Shown here piece after piece: positions 1 to 10,600 of a stretch of 64,000 nt of DNA. The notes beneath the pieces are model-generated. The model was not told where the DNA came from. It saw only the letters and a program-made list of their open reading frames with translations, and made no database searches. The position numbers and the translations under genes are program-made. This stretch comes from Chromohalobacter sarecensis (GTDB lineage Bacteria; Pseudomonadota; Gammaproteobacteria; Pseudomonadales; Halomonadaceae). Positions within the stretch are counted from its first letter, which is position 1, and each line of letters starts with the position of its first letter. The stretch lies in assembly GCF_023061135.1 (NCBI RefSeq), contig NZ_JAKGAN010000002.1, positions 1-64,000 of the forward strand, given 5' to 3'.

Positions 1-990
1 GTGAGCAAGATGCGTCCGCGGCAGGAGGGCGGCTCACGCATCGGCATCATCCTCAACGGCTCGCCGCTGTTCACCGGCGGTGCCGGCAGTGGGGAATCCG
101 AAATTCGCCGCTACCTGCTGCAGCACGACCTGGTGGAAGCCATTGTCGGCCTGCCCACGGACCTGTTCTACAACACTGGTATCGCCACCTATGTGTGGAT
201 TCTCTCGAATAATAAGCCTGCCGAACGCCGTGGCCAGGTGCAACTGATCGATGCCACCGGCCGGGCCAGCAAGATGCGCAAGTCGCTCGGCAGCAAACGT
301 CAGTTCGTCGCTGATCGTGATATCGAAGAGATCGTGCGGCTTTACGGCGCTTTCAAGGAAAACGAAGAGAGCAAGCTATTCCCAGTGGAAGCCTTCGGCT
401 ACCGCCGTATCACCGTCGAGCGTCCGCTGCGCCTCAACTTCCAGGCATCTCCTGAGCGCCTGGCTCGTCTCGATGAGGAGAAGTCGATCCAGAAACTCGA
501 AGGGGATGAGCGCGAAGCCCTCAAGGCCGCCTGTGCGATCCTTGATTCAGAACAGCGTTGGACTAATCGCGACGCCTTTATCAAAGCACTTAACGCCGCG
601 CTCAAGGAAGCAGGGCTCAAGGTCGGCGCGCCGGTGCACAAAGCCATTCTCAACGCGCTTTCTGAACGCGACCCCGAGGCCGACATCTGCCTGGATAAGA
701 AGGGCAACCCCGAACCCGATACCGGCCTGCGTGATAACGAGAACGTGCCGCTGGACGAGTCGGTGTTCGACTACTTCGAGCGCGAAGTGAAGCCCCACGT
801 GCCTGACGCCTGGATCGATGAGGAAAAGCACGACCCGCTGGACGGCCGCATCGGCATCGTCGGCTTCGAGATCCCCTTCAACCGGCACTTCTACCAGTTC
901 ACGCCGCCGCGACCGCTGGAAGAGATCGACGCCGACCTCAAGACCTGCACCGACCGGATCAAGCAGATGATCGAGGAGCTGTCGGTATGA
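1..990 (+). CDS. hsdM: Type I restriction-modification methyltransferase subunit, 3' part
   Basis: The reading frame is open from the first base, so the gene begins outside the window and the GTG at base 1 is internal. The visible 329 residues are the C-terminal part of an N6-adenine methylase: the NGSPLF segment (about residues 19-24), then GLPTDLFYNTGIATYVWILSN-like sequence near 50-71, typical of HsdM just after the catalytic NPPF motif, which must lie upstream. The product would methylate adenine as part of the M2S and R2M2S complexes. Its stop overlaps the hsdS start (ATGA), so the two are translationally coupled. Family assignment is firm; the missing N-terminus prevents any check of activity. 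Confidence 0.93.
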   Translation: MSKMRPRQEGGSRIGIILNGSPLFTGGAGSGESEIRRYLLQHDLVEAIVGLPTDLFYNTGIATYVWILSNNKPAERRGQVQLIDATGRASKMRKSLGSKRQFVADRDIEEIVRLYGAFKENEESKLFPVEAFGYRRITVERPLRLNFQASPERLARLDEEKSIQKLEGDEREALKAACAILDSEQRWTNRDAFIKALNAALKEAGLKVGAPVHKAILNALSERDPEADICLDKKGNPEPDTGLRDNENVPLDESVFDYFEREVKPHVPDAWIDEEKHDPLDGRIGIVGFEIPFNRHFYQFTPPRPLEEIDADLKTCTDRIKQMIEELSV

Positions 991-2450
991 CAAATTTGAA
1001 CAGGTACGAAGTGACTGGCCAGGAGGGTGAGGACAGGGATAGCCTGAGTACTTTTTCAAGCTATCCTAAATACAAGGATTCCGGTGTCGAGTGGCTGGGG
1101 GCGGTGCCGGCGCATTGGCAAGTTCAGCCACTGAAGACACAGTTTCAGGTTGTCGGAGGTTCAACTCCGAGCGCAGACGAAGAGTACTGGGGTGGTCAAG
1201 TAACTTGGGTCACGCCTGCGGATCTGAGTTCATTGCCATCGCTTGAGGTGGGCGCTTCTGCTCGTCAGATCACCGCAAAAGGCCTTGCCTCATGCGGCGC
1301 AACATTGGTTCCCTCGGGTAGTCTCGTTCTTTCAACGCGAGCACCGATTGGCTCGTTGGCGATTGCCTCCGTGCCGCTTTGCACCAACCAGGGATGTAAA
1401 ACACTAGTTCCTGCCAGAGGAAAAGAAGCACGTTTCTTTGCGTACCTTTTGCGCAACTGCACTCAGGCGTTGAATGTTAGGGGAAAAGGGACGACGTTTC
1501 TTGAGCTATCCGGGGATGAACTTTCCTCATTCAAGGTCACGGTTCCACCCCAAAGCGAACAGGCGATCATATCGCATTTCCTCAACCACGAAACCGCTCG
1601 CATTGACGCCTTGGTGGAGGAGCAACAGCGCCTGATCGAGTTGCTCAAGGAGAAGCGCCAAGCGGTGATCTCCCATGCCGTCACTAAGGGGCTGGACGCC
1701 AACGTGCCGATGAAAGATTCCGGAGTGCAGTGGCTGGGCGAGGTGCCTGAGCATTGGGAGGTGATCAAGCTTGGTTTAATTGCTTCTGAGAAGTGTGATG
1801 GCCCATTTGGCTCCGCGTTGAAGTCTGAGCATTACACTGATCATGGCGTTCGTGTTATTCGCCTCCAGAACATTAAATCAGGACGCTACAATGATTCTGA
1901 CTCTGCTTACATAGACGAAGGATATTACAATAGATCGATAGCCAAAAGTGATGTCGCTTCTGGAGACGTGCTTATTGCAGGCTTGGGAGATGAGCGAAAT
2001 ATTGTTGGGCGAGCATGCGTAGCACCCTTTGGGATAGAGCCCGCTATGGTAAAAGCGGATTGCTTTAGATTTCGCCTTATCCAGGATACAGCTTCCCCTG
2101 AATTTGTTGCAGAGCAACTTTCATCAGGTGCAGAGGCGGATGCCGGGGTGATGGCATCTGGCTCCACTCGTTCGCGCATACCATTATCAACCATGAGCAC
2201 AAGGAAAGTTGCATTGCCTCCGATGAAAGAACAGGTGGAGATATGTAAGCATTTGAGAGATGTAAAGAATGCTTTTGATTTGCTATCCAGAGAGGCAAGC
2301 TTGGCTATAAAGCTTCTTGAAGAACGCCGCTCCGCTCTGATCTCTGCCGCCGTCACTGGCAAGATCGATGTGCGCGGTTGGAAGGCTGAACAACACTCCG
2401 AGCAGCCTGAGGTGCTTATGGCCGCCGAGGAACGTGTCACTTACGCCTAA
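987..2450 (+). CDS. hsdS: Type I restriction-modification specificity subunit
   Basis: This 487-residue protein has the usual tandem HsdS build: two target recognition domains, each opened by a near-identical block (KDSGVEWLGAVPAHW at about 30-44 and KDSGVQWLGEVPEHW at about 242-256) and each followed by a helical spacer (LVEEQQRLIELLKEKRQAVI near 209-228, and a similar LLEERRSALISAAVTGKID helix at the C-terminus). The two recognition domains would read the two halves of a split DNA target. The start overlaps hsdM by four bases. Bases about 1780-2300, the second recognition domain, are visibly richer in A+T than the rest, which suggests it was acquired by domain exchange. The recognised sequence cannot be read from the protein. 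Confidence 0.93.
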   Translation: MTNLNRYEVTGQEGEDRDSLSTFSSYPKYKDSGVEWLGAVPAHWQVQPLKTQFQVVGGSTPSADEEYWGGQVTWVTPADLSSLPSLEVGASARQITAKGLASCGATLVPSGSLVLSTRAPIGSLAIASVPLCTNQGCKTLVPARGKEARFFAYLLRNCTQALNVRGKGTTFLELSGDELSSFKVTVPPQSEQAIISHFLNHETARIDALVEEQQRLIELLKEKRQAVISHAVTKGLDANVPMKDSGVQWLGEVPEHWEVIKLGLIASEKCDGPFGSALKSEHYTDHGVRVIRLQNIKSGRYNDSDSAYIDEGYYNRSIAKSDVASGDVLIAGLGDERNIVGRACVAPFGIEPAMVKADCFRFRLIQDTASPEFVAEQLSSGAEADAGVMASGSTRSRIPLSTMSTRKVALPPMKEQVEICKHLRDVKNAFDLLSREASLAIKLLEERRSALISAAVTGKIDVRGWKAEQHSEQPEVLMAAEERVTYA

Positions 2451-2465
2451 TAATAAGGAACCAAA

Positions 2466-3425
2466 ATGACCCAAGGACGCAGCATTCGGCTCTTTCTGGT
2501 GGACGGTGCCCCCAACGGCCTGCTTACCGCCGAGATCATGAATTGGACTGGCCACGTGCTCACCGGGCCGCGCAGCAAGCTGAGCGAGTTGGTGCAGCGT
2601 CCCGAGTGCGGGCGCACCGGTATCTATTTTCTGGTCGGTACGGACCCCGATGGCGACCTGAGGCCCCTAGTCTACATCGGTGAAAGTGACGATGTAGCAA
2701 CGCGGCTGAAACAGCACAATCGGCCGGAGGAAAAAGGGGGCAAGGATTTTTGGGAAAAGGTCTGTCTCGTCACGAGCAAAGACCAGAACCTGACCAAGGC
2801 TCACGTGAAGTTTTTGGAAAGCTTGCTGATCCAAAATGCCGGTGCCATGGGACGCTGTAAGCTGGCCAATGGCACGGCGCATGACTATATCGGTCTGCCA
2901 GAATCCGACCGGGCTGATATGGCATTTTTCATGGAGCAGATTCGTACGGTATTGCCCGTCCTCGGTCTGGACTTTCTGCGCAGCACCGCGAAGCCTTCCT
3001 CAAGCCAACAGTCGGAGCCGTTCACGTCAGCGCAACCTGAAACGCACACGCTGGCTGAGGTGGAAAATCCCCGCCTGAAAATGGAAGTCAAGAAACACAA
3101 TATCGTGGCCTTTGCGCAAGAGCTCGATGGTGAGTTCGTCGTCCTCGAGGGCTCCCTGGCCAGGGACGAATGGATCGACCTAAAACATAACTATCGCCAC
3201 CTCTATAAGCAGCTCTGCGATGAAGGTGTGCTCGTGGACGACGGTAATGGCTTCAAGACGTTCGTTCGCGACTATGGCTTCACGAGCCCCAGCCCAGCCG
3301 CAGCCATCGTTGCAGGGCGAGCCGCCAACGGCCGTATGGACTGGAAGGTAGAGGCGACGGGGCAGTCTTATGCTGACTGGCAGGATCAGCAGGTGAGTGC
3401 TGTGGTGAACGAGGAAATCGAATAA
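2466..3425 (+). CDS. GIY-YIG nuclease-domain protein with C-terminal DUF4357-like domain
   Basis: The 319-residue product has a GIY-YIG core at about residues 50-140: GIYFL (52-56), VYIGES (69-74), a conserved Arg in VATRLKQH (about 80) and a Glu in FLESLLIQ (about 119), the residues GIY-YIG nucleases use for single-metal DNA cleavage. The last 75 residues (VVLEGSLAR, LCDEGVL, FVRDYGFTSPSPAAAIV) resemble DUF4357. It starts 15 bases after hsdS with an AAGGA ribosome site, so it is in the restriction operon. Related proteins are often seen beside type I systems, but their job is not established; a nuclease accessory to the restriction complex or a separate anti-phage effector are both possible. 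Confidence 0.82.
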   Translation: MTQGRSIRLFLVDGAPNGLLTAEIMNWTGHVLTGPRSKLSELVQRPECGRTGIYFLVGTDPDGDLRPLVYIGESDDVATRLKQHNRPEEKGGKDFWEKVCLVTSKDQNLTKAHVKFLESLLIQNAGAMGRCKLANGTAHDYIGLPESDRADMAFFMEQIRTVLPVLGLDFLRSTAKPSSSQQSEPFTSAQPETHTLAEVENPRLKMEVKKHNIVAFAQELDGEFVVLEGSLARDEWIDLKHNYRHLYKQLCDEGVLVDDGNGFKTFVRDYGFTSPSPAAAIVAGRAANGRMDWKVEATGQSYADWQDQQVSAVVNEEIE

Positions 3426-3444
3426 CAAGAATAGGGAAATAGGA

Positions 3445-4185
3445 ATGGGAGCTTTTGGAGAATATATCGTATACGTAGATGAAAGCGGGGACCACGGCCT
3501 CAGGAATATCAATCCTGATTACCCTGTTTTTGTCTTGGCATTTTGTATCGTGCATAAGCAAGATTACCTGGCTCAGATTGTGCCCAAGATACAGGAGCTG
3601 AAATTTCGTTATTTTGGGCATGATATGATAGTTCTTCATGAGGCTGAAATACGTAAGGCAAGGAAGCCGTTTGATATTCTTCTTAACCCTAATGTCAGGC
3701 GTGACTTCATGGGTGATTTGTCGGGAATTATAGAAAGCTCCCCTTTCACGTTGATAGCCAGCTGTATTGATAAAGTCCAGTTTTCATACAAGCACGGTGT
3801 TGATGGAAACCCTTATCATGTTGCGATGGAGTTTGGTCTAGAGCGCGTTTTCATGGAGTTGCAAAGGCTTGGGCAGCGTGGCCAACTAACTCACGTTGTA
3901 TTTGAGCAGAGGGGACTGCAAGAAGATCAGGCTCTTGAGCTGGAGTTCCGTCGTATTATGGACCGGTCTCGGATGGAAGGCTTGGCAGATACCCTAGATA
4001 TCGTTATGGCCAGCAAGAAAGTGAATTCGGCGGGCCTGCAGCTAGCCGATATGGTGGCACGTCCCATCGGCCGCCACCTGTTGAATCCTGAACAACCCAA
4101 CCGGGCTTTCGAGATTCTGGATGGTAAATTCCGTCGTAGCCGGTCAGGTCAGGTTAAAGGCTGGGGGTTAAAGGTATACCCGTAA
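3445..4185 (+). CDS. DUF3800 domain protein
   Basis: This 246-residue protein begins with YVDESGD (residues 10-16), the acidic N-terminal signature of DUF3800, and has the family's C-terminal LQLADMVA motif (about 198-205). Those acidic residues recall an RNase H-like metal site, and a nuclease role has been suggested for the family, but nothing here proves it. It starts 19 bases after the GIY-YIG gene and ends just before a strong hairpin, so hsdM, hsdS, GIY-YIG and this gene probably form one transcript. Its base composition is clearly more A+T-rich than hsdM and hsdR, consistent with separate acquisition. DUF3800 genes are frequent in defence islands. Confidence 0.8.
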   Translation: MGAFGEYIVYVDESGDHGLRNINPDYPVFVLAFCIVHKQDYLAQIVPKIQELKFRYFGHDMIVLHEAEIRKARKPFDILLNPNVRRDFMGDLSGIIESSPFTLIASCIDKVQFSYKHGVDGNPYHVAMEFGLERVFMELQRLGQRGQLTHVVFEQRGLQEDQALELEFRRIMDRSRMEGLADTLDIVMASKKVNSAGLQLADMVARPIGRHLLNPEQPNRAFEILDGKFRRSRSGQVKGWGLKVYP

Positions 4186-4188
4186 AAA

Positions 4189-4222
4189 CAAGAGGCCCCG
4201 ACGCATTCGCCGAGGCCTCTTG
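4189..4222 (+). terminator. Hairpin terminator after the DUF3800 gene
   Basis: A perfect 9-bp stem, CAAGAGGCC (4189-4197) with GGCCTCTTG (4214-4222), starts four bases after the DUF3800 stop. The A-run lies on the 5' side and there is no T-run on the 3' side, so the canonical orientation is for minus-strand transcription. It may still stop plus-strand transcripts or act both ways. It separates the first four genes from hsdR. Confidence 0.6.
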
Positions 4223-4420
4223 CCGATCGGGCATTCCCAATCCATGCCTACATGATAGGCACTCGGGCGGTGTATGGCAATCAAGACAGAGCCATTAGAT
4301 AAGGTTCTGTTTGCCCTTCACCGGCACGCCACATACGGTTAAGTTTTGTGAAGCTCACGCTGGCGGGGTAGGCTCTAAGCATGCGCTAAGAAAGTAAAGA
4401 ATGATTTGTGGGGAGCACGC

Positions 4421-7400
4421 ATGGCGGACAGCCGGGAACACCGATTCCAGCAGGACATTATCGAGGCCATGGTGGCTGGGGGCTGGCAGGTCGGCACCGC
4501 TAGCGGCTATGACCGTGTCACGGCGCTCTACACCGAAGACGTGATCGCCTATCAGCGGGAAGCGTGGCCCGAGCGTTGGGACAAGTTCTGCAAGGCCAAT
4601 CCTCGTGCGTCGGAGACGGTGCTGATCCAGAAGGTCGCCCGCGAGCTGGATCGGGCCGGCACTCTGGAAGTATTGCGCCATGGCTTCAAGGTGCCGGGCG
4701 TGAAGCTCGATTTGTGCAGCTTCCAGCCCGATCACGTCATGAACCCGGACTCGCTCGCCCGCTATCGCGCCAATCGCCTGCGCGTAGTGCCGGAGGTCTC
4801 CTACTCCCCGCATGCCCGAGAGCAAGGCAAGGGCGGGCAGGCCTATAACCCCCGTCTCGATCTTGTTCTGTTCGTCAACGGCATTCCCACGGCGACGCTG
4901 GAACTCAAGAGTGCGTTCAAGCAATCCGTGGAGAACGCCAAACGCCAGTATCGCTTCGACCGCCCGATAAAGGACCCGGTTACGCGCAAGGCTGAGCCGC
5001 TGCTTACCTTCAAGCGTGGTGCTCTGGTGCATTTCGCCGTCAGTCAGGATGAGGTCGCGATGACAACCCGCCTGGCTGGCGATCAGACCATGTTTCTGCC
5101 CTTCAACAAGGGCACCGAGGAAGGCGGTGCCGGCAATCCTCCGCCCGCTGACGAATACCGCTACGCGACGGATTATCTCTGGCGGGACGTGCTGCAACCC
5201 AATGCCTGGCTGAAAGTTCTGGGGCGTTTTCTGCATCTGGAGAAAAAGACCACCGAGGATTTCCACGGTCGTCGCCAGACCAAGGAAACGCTGATCTTCC
5301 CGCGTTATCACCAGTGGGAAGCGGTCAACCAGTTGATTCACGCCACGCGCGAGGAGGGCCCCGGTGGGCGCTATCTCGTGCAGCACAGCGCGGGGTCGGG
5401 CAAGTCCAACTCTATCGCCTGGACGGCTCACCAACTGGCCAACCTCTACGCCGATGACGGCACGAAGCTCTTCAATTCGGTGATCGTCGTCACCGACCGC
5501 ACCGTGCTCGATAGCCAATTGCAGAACACCATCTATCAGTTCGAGCACGCCCACGGTGTGGTGTGCCCCATTACGCGTGATACCGGCAACCAGAGTAAAT
5601 CCGAACAGCTCGCCGACGCTTTGGCCAGCAATACGCGCATCATCATCGTCACCATCCAGACGTTTCCGGCGCTCTTCGATGCCCTGGACAAACGCCCTCA
5701 GCTCGCCGAGGGCCGCTACGCGGTGATCGCCGACGAGGCTCATTCCTCGCAAACCGGCAGCTCAGCCAGCAAGCTCAAAGCGCTGTTGGCCGCTGCGGGG
5801 GAAAACGTAGAAGACGATGAGGAAGTCAGTTCAGAAGCGCTGATGGATGCCGCCGTGACCGCCCGCCGCCCTAGCGAGCGCATCAGCTATTACGCGTTTA
5901 CCGCCACCCCCAAGGCCAAGACGCTGGAGCTATTCGGCCGTCCGCCCGATCCGACACTGCCCGCAGGTGACGACAACAAGCCCGAGCCGTTTCACCTCTA
6001 CTCGATGCGCCAGGCTATCGAAGAGGGCTTCATCCTCGATGTGCTCAAGAATTTCGTCACCTACAGCACCGCTTGGAAGCTGGCTCATCCGGCGGCCGAC
6101 GCGCAGGAGGTGGAGTCCAAGAAGGCCTCTCGGACCCTGGCGCGCTGGGTGCGGCTGCATCCCCACAATATCTCGCAGCGGGTGGAGATCATCGTCGAGC
6201 ATTTTCGCGCCAATGTGCGCCATCTGCTCGATGGCCAGGCCAAGGCCATGGTGGTCACCGCCAGCCGACAAGAGGCCGTACGCTATCAGCTGGCCATGCG
6301 CGATTACATCGCCGATAAGGGCTATAAAAACGTGCATCCGCTGGTGGCGTTCTCAGGCGCCGTCGCCCCGGATGAGGTGATTCCCGAGGAAGTTACCGAG
6401 ACCAGCCCCCATCTCAACCCCGACCTCAAGGGGCGCGATCTGGCGGACGCCTTCGATACCGAGGACTACAACGTCATGATCGCCGCCAACAAGTTTCAGA
6501 CCGGCTTCGATCAGCCCAAGCTGTGCGCCATGTACGTGGACAAGAAGCTCCAGGGCGTGGACTGCGTACAGACTCTCTCGCGGCTCAATCGGTTATACCC
6601 CGGCAAGGAAACCTTCGTCCTCGACTTCTACAACGACGCCAAGGATATTCTCGATGCCTTCGCGCCGTATTACCGGCAGGCCGAGCTGGAGGGCGTCTCC
6701 GACCCTCAGGTGGTTTTCGACCTCAAGCGTACCCTGGATGCCGCTGGCATCTACCACTGGCAGGAAGTCGATGCCTTCGCCAAGGCTTTCTATGACCCCA
6801 AGGCGCCGGCTTCCAGCCTCAGCTATTACTGCCAGCCCGCGCAGGACCGTTTCCAGAAGCGTTATAGCGCGCTGCTCGACCAGATCGACACCTGGACCGA
6901 GGCACGCCAACAGGCCGAGCAAAACGGCGATGAAAAAGGCCGACTACGCGCCGAGCAGGAGCTAAAGGACGCCGGGACCTCCCTCGACGAGCTCGATCTC
7001 TTTCGCAAGAACCTCACCAGCTTCGTGCGCTCCTACGAGTTTCTCAGCCAGATCATCACCTTCGACGATCTCGAACTGGAACAACTGTGCGTTTACGCCA
7101 AGCATCTCCAACCGCTACTGCGGAGCGAGCGACTGACGGACGAAGATCCGGTCGATGTCAGTGAACTGGAACTGACCCACTACCGCATGACCAAGCGCGC
7201 CGAACAACAGCTGAAGCTGGAAGTCGCCGAGGGGAAGCCGCTCAAACCCGGTACCGACGTCGGCTCCGGCAAGCCCCATGACCCCGAGAAACAACGCCTC
7301 GCCGAGATCATCGACCGCCTCAACGACCTCTATGGGTCTGAAGTCAGCGACGACGACAAGCTGCACTTCGCCAACGGCATCGCCGACCGCATCGAACGCG

Positions 7401-7621
7401 ACGAAGCGGTAATGGACCAAGTGCGCAGCCATAGCGAAGGCCAAGTGATGCACGGCTTGTTCCCGAAGAAGGTCACCGACGCCGTACTCGACGCCATGAA
7501 CGATCACGAAAAACTCAGCATGCCGCTGCTGGAGAATGAGGAAACGGGGCGGGAGTTTGCCTTGTTAATTCTGAAGCTGCTGGCGGGGAGGTCAGGGCGA
7601 GGTGAGAATTTAGGTAAATAA
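4421..7621 (+). CDS. hsdR: Type I restriction endonuclease, motor and nuclease subunit
   Basis: This is a full-length HsdR (1066 residues from the chosen start). An N-terminal PD-(D/E)xK nuclease has Asp in LDLVLFVN and LELKSAF near 145-165. The superfamily 2 translocase has Walker A QHSAGSGKSN near 324, DEAH in IADEAHSS near 437, and motif III AFTATPKAK. ATG 4421 is preferred over the in-frame TTG at 4406 because GGGGAG (4410-4415) lies five bases before it. The protein would pump DNA with ATP and cut away from the unmethylated target. It is separated from hsdMS by two accessory genes and a hairpin, and probably has its own promoter in 4223-4405. Confidence 0.95.
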   Translation: MADSREHRFQQDIIEAMVAGGWQVGTASGYDRVTALYTEDVIAYQREAWPERWDKFCKANPRASETVLIQKVARELDRAGTLEVLRHGFKVPGVKLDLCSFQPDHVMNPDSLARYRANRLRVVPEVSYSPHAREQGKGGQAYNPRLDLVLFVNGIPTATLELKSAFKQSVENAKRQYRFDRPIKDPVTRKAEPLLTFKRGALVHFAVSQDEVAMTTRLAGDQTMFLPFNKGTEEGGAGNPPPADEYRYATDYLWRDVLQPNAWLKVLGRFLHLEKKTTEDFHGRRQTKETLIFPRYHQWEAVNQLIHATREEGPGGRYLVQHSAGSGKSNSIAWTAHQLANLYADDGTKLFNSVIVVTDRTVLDSQLQNTIYQFEHAHGVVCPITRDTGNQSKSEQLADALASNTRIIIVTIQTFPALFDALDKRPQLAEGRYAVIADEAHSSQTGSSASKLKALLAAAGENVEDDEEVSSEALMDAAVTARRPSERISYYAFTATPKAKTLELFGRPPDPTLPAGDDNKPEPFHLYSMRQAIEEGFILDVLKNFVTYSTAWKLAHPAADAQEVESKKASRTLARWVRLHPHNISQRVEIIVEHFRANVRHLLDGQAKAMVVTASRQEAVRYQLAMRDYIADKGYKNVHPLVAFSGAVAPDEVIPEEVTETSPHLNPDLKGRDLADAFDTEDYNVMIAANKFQTGFDQPKLCAMYVDKKLQGVDCVQTLSRLNRLYPGKETFVLDFYNDAKDILDAFAPYYRQAELEGVSDPQVVFDLKRTLDAAGIYHWQEVDAFAKAFYDPKAPASSLSYYCQPAQDRFQKRYSALLDQIDTWTEARQQAEQNGDEKGRLRAEQELKDAGTSLDELDLFRKNLTSFVRSYEFLSQIITFDDLELEQLCVYAKHLQPLLRSERLTDEDPVDVSELELTHYRMTKRAEQQLKLEVAEGKPLKPGTDVGSGKPHDPEKQRLAEIIDRLNDLYGSEVSDDDKLHFANGIADRIERDEAVMDQVRSHSEGQVMHGLFPKKVTDAVLDAMNDHEKLSMPLLENEETGREFALLILKLLAGRSGRGENLGK

Positions 7622-7694
7622 TTGGCTAAATAACAGGGAGCTGTATACGACTATGTTTTTCTCAATTGCGCCCAACTAAAGGTTTAGCACTCTT

Positions 7695-10600
7695 ATGCAG
7701 TTCGTTGGTCACGGCCCAGACATCCCTGAACGTCTCCTGCAAGCGCATGAGGACGGTCGCGTGGTGTTCTTTTGCGGCGCAGGGATCTCATACCCAGCGC
7801 GTCTTCCGGGCTTTTCCGGGTTGGTTGAAAAGCTCTACACGGCCCTTGCTACCACTCCCAATGCAGTGCAGAAGGCCGCGATGAAAGCGGGGCAGTTCGA
7901 CACTGCAATCAGTCTGTTGGAAGCGGATATTGTCGGTGGACGCGAGACTGTGCGCCGGGCCTTGGCGGGCATCCTCACACCAAACCTGACCGCCCCCAAT
8001 GCTACAACGACCCACGAAGCTTTGCTGACGTTGGGCAAGTGCCGAAATGGACAGACTCGACTCATCACCACGAACTTCGATCGCTTGTTCGAGGAGGTGA
8101 TTACCGTGAAATCGCTGCTGGTCGAGCGGTTTCAGGCACCGCTTCTGCCGGTGCCGAAGAACCGCTGGGATGGACTGGTGTATCTGCATGGCTTGCTTAG
8201 CGTCAAGCCTTCTGTAAGCGAGCTGGATCAGTTGGTCGTTTCCAGTGGTGATTTCGGATTAGCCTACCTCACCGAGCGTTGGGCGGCCCGTTTCGTCGGT
8301 GAATTGTTCCGCAACTACACCGTCTGTTTCGTCGGTTATAGCATCAACGACCCGGTGTTGCGTTATATGATGGATGCGCTAGCCGCCGACCGACTGCTCG
8401 GCGAGTCGCCTCCAGAGATGTTCGCATTTGGTAGCTACTCCAAGGGTAAAGAAGAGGAGCGGGCTAACGGGTGGCGAGCTAAGAACGTTACACCCATCCT
8501 CTATCGCGAGCACAATCGCCACGCTTATCTACATAAAACCCTGCGAGTCTGGGCCGAGACCTACCGGGACGGGGTACGCGGCAAGGAGCGGATTGTCGTT
8601 GAGTGTGCAATGGGACGCCCACTGACAAGCACCCGGCAGGATGACTTCGTAGGTCGACTTTTGTGGGCGCTGAGCGATCCGGGCGGTCTACCCGCCAAGC
8701 GTTTTGCCGAGCTTGACCCAGTGCCGCCACTGGATTGGCTGCAGCCTTTGAGCGAGGATCGCTATGACTACTCGGACTTGCGCCGCTTCGGAGTTACACC
8801 GAAGACGCCTGCGGATGACAAGCTGACCTTCAGCCTAACCTGCAGACCCGCGCCTTATCTTCTGGCACCATCGATGTGTGTCGTCGATGCCGGTGCGCGT
8901 GGCAGCAGTTGGGACGATGTGATGCGCCACCTAGCACGATGGCTGATCCGACATCTTGACGACCCAGCAATGTTGCTATGGCTAGCCAAGCGCGGTGGTC
9001 AGCTGCACGATGACCTGATCTGGTTGATTGAACACCGTCTGGATGAGTTGGCCAAGCTAGAGCACGATGATAATAGCGTCGAGTTGGCGTGCATCCGTGA
9101 GAGCGCACCCAACGCCATCCCCGGCCCTCTGATGCGCACTCTGTGGCGACTACTATTGACCGGGCGCTTGAGATCCTGGCTGCACGACTTTGACCTATAT
9201 CGCTGGCGTGACCGCTTCAAGCGCGATGGGCTCACTACCACCTTGCGTTTTGAGCTGCGCGAAACGCTGACGCCACGCATATCGCTACGTGAGCCCTTTC
9301 GCTGGCCTACGAAGGACAGGGATGGCGAGGAGCCAACGCGCATCAGGGACCTAGTGGAATGGGAGCTGGTGCTATCAACAGACCACGTTCATTCAGGGTT
9401 GGGTGACCTGTCCAAGGATGAGCGTTGGACCGCCGTGCTGCCAGAGCTACTGTCCGATTTCAGTGCCTTGTTGCGCGACGCGCTCGATCTGATGCGTGAG
9501 CTCTGCAGCGCCGACACCCAGAGCGATTTATCCTACATCCACCAACCCTCGATCAGTGAGCACCCGCAGAACCGAGACTTCCACGATTGGACCGCATTGA
9601 TCGACCTTACCCGGGATGCCTGGCTGGCCACGGCTGCTCAGACTCCTGAGTGGGCGGCGCTCGCGGCAGAATCCTGGTGGTATACGCCTTACCCGCTATT
9701 CCGGCGCCTCGCCTTCTTTGCCGCGGCACAGGGTAACGTGATACCCCATCGACGCGCACTCGACTGGTTGCTAGCAGATGATCACTGGTGGCTGTGGTCG
9801 GTGGAAACCGAGCGAGAAGCGATACGGCTGTTAGTCACTCTGGCGCCGCAGCTCGATGAAGCGATGCTAGAAGAGCTTGAGTCAGCCATCCTTGCTGGAC
9901 CACCCCGCATCATGTTCGAGGACGATATCGAGCCTGAGCGCTGGGTGCGAATCGTGGACCGGGAGATCTGGTTGCGACTGGCCAAGGTCGTTGAAGCAGG
10001 AGTGATGTTGGGTGACGCTGGCCATGAGCGGCTGAACGGATTTGCCGATCAGTACCCAGACTGGCAATTGGAAGCAGATCAGCGCGACGAGTTTCCTTAT
10101 TGGGTGGGCGATGGTGATGAGTGGCGTAAATTTATTGCCACCCCGTCTAGACGCCGCGAGTTGGTCGAGTGGCTCAAGCAGAATCCTACCACCGATCACT
10201 GGCAGGAAGATGACTGGCGGCAGCGCTGCCGTGACAACTTTGCCACTACCGCTTGTGCTTTATGTGCATTGGCCAAGGAAGGCGAATGGCCGACCGACCG
10301 CTGGCGCGAGGCATTGCAGGCGTGGTCAGAGGAAAACCTTGTCAAACGCTCTTGGCGCTATTTGGCCCCAATTCTGGCAGATTCACCGACTGAATTTCTG
10401 CAAACGCTTGCCTGCGGTGTCAGTTGGTGGCTGCAAGCCATCGCGAAGACGTTCGAAGGTCAAGAAGCACACTTCTTCACGCTCGCTCGTCGTATCCTGG
10501 CGTTAGATCATCAGGATGCCGTCGATACCGATGAACCCATCATGCGCGCTATCAATCATCCCGTGGGGCATGTGACGGAAGCGCTCTTGCGCTGGTGGTA

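Noticed and set aside
4355-5752. 465-residue open frame on the minus strand inside hsdR
   Set aside because: It is antisense to clear HsdR nuclease and helicase motifs, has no recognisable domains, and is expected by chance in GC-rich coding DNA.
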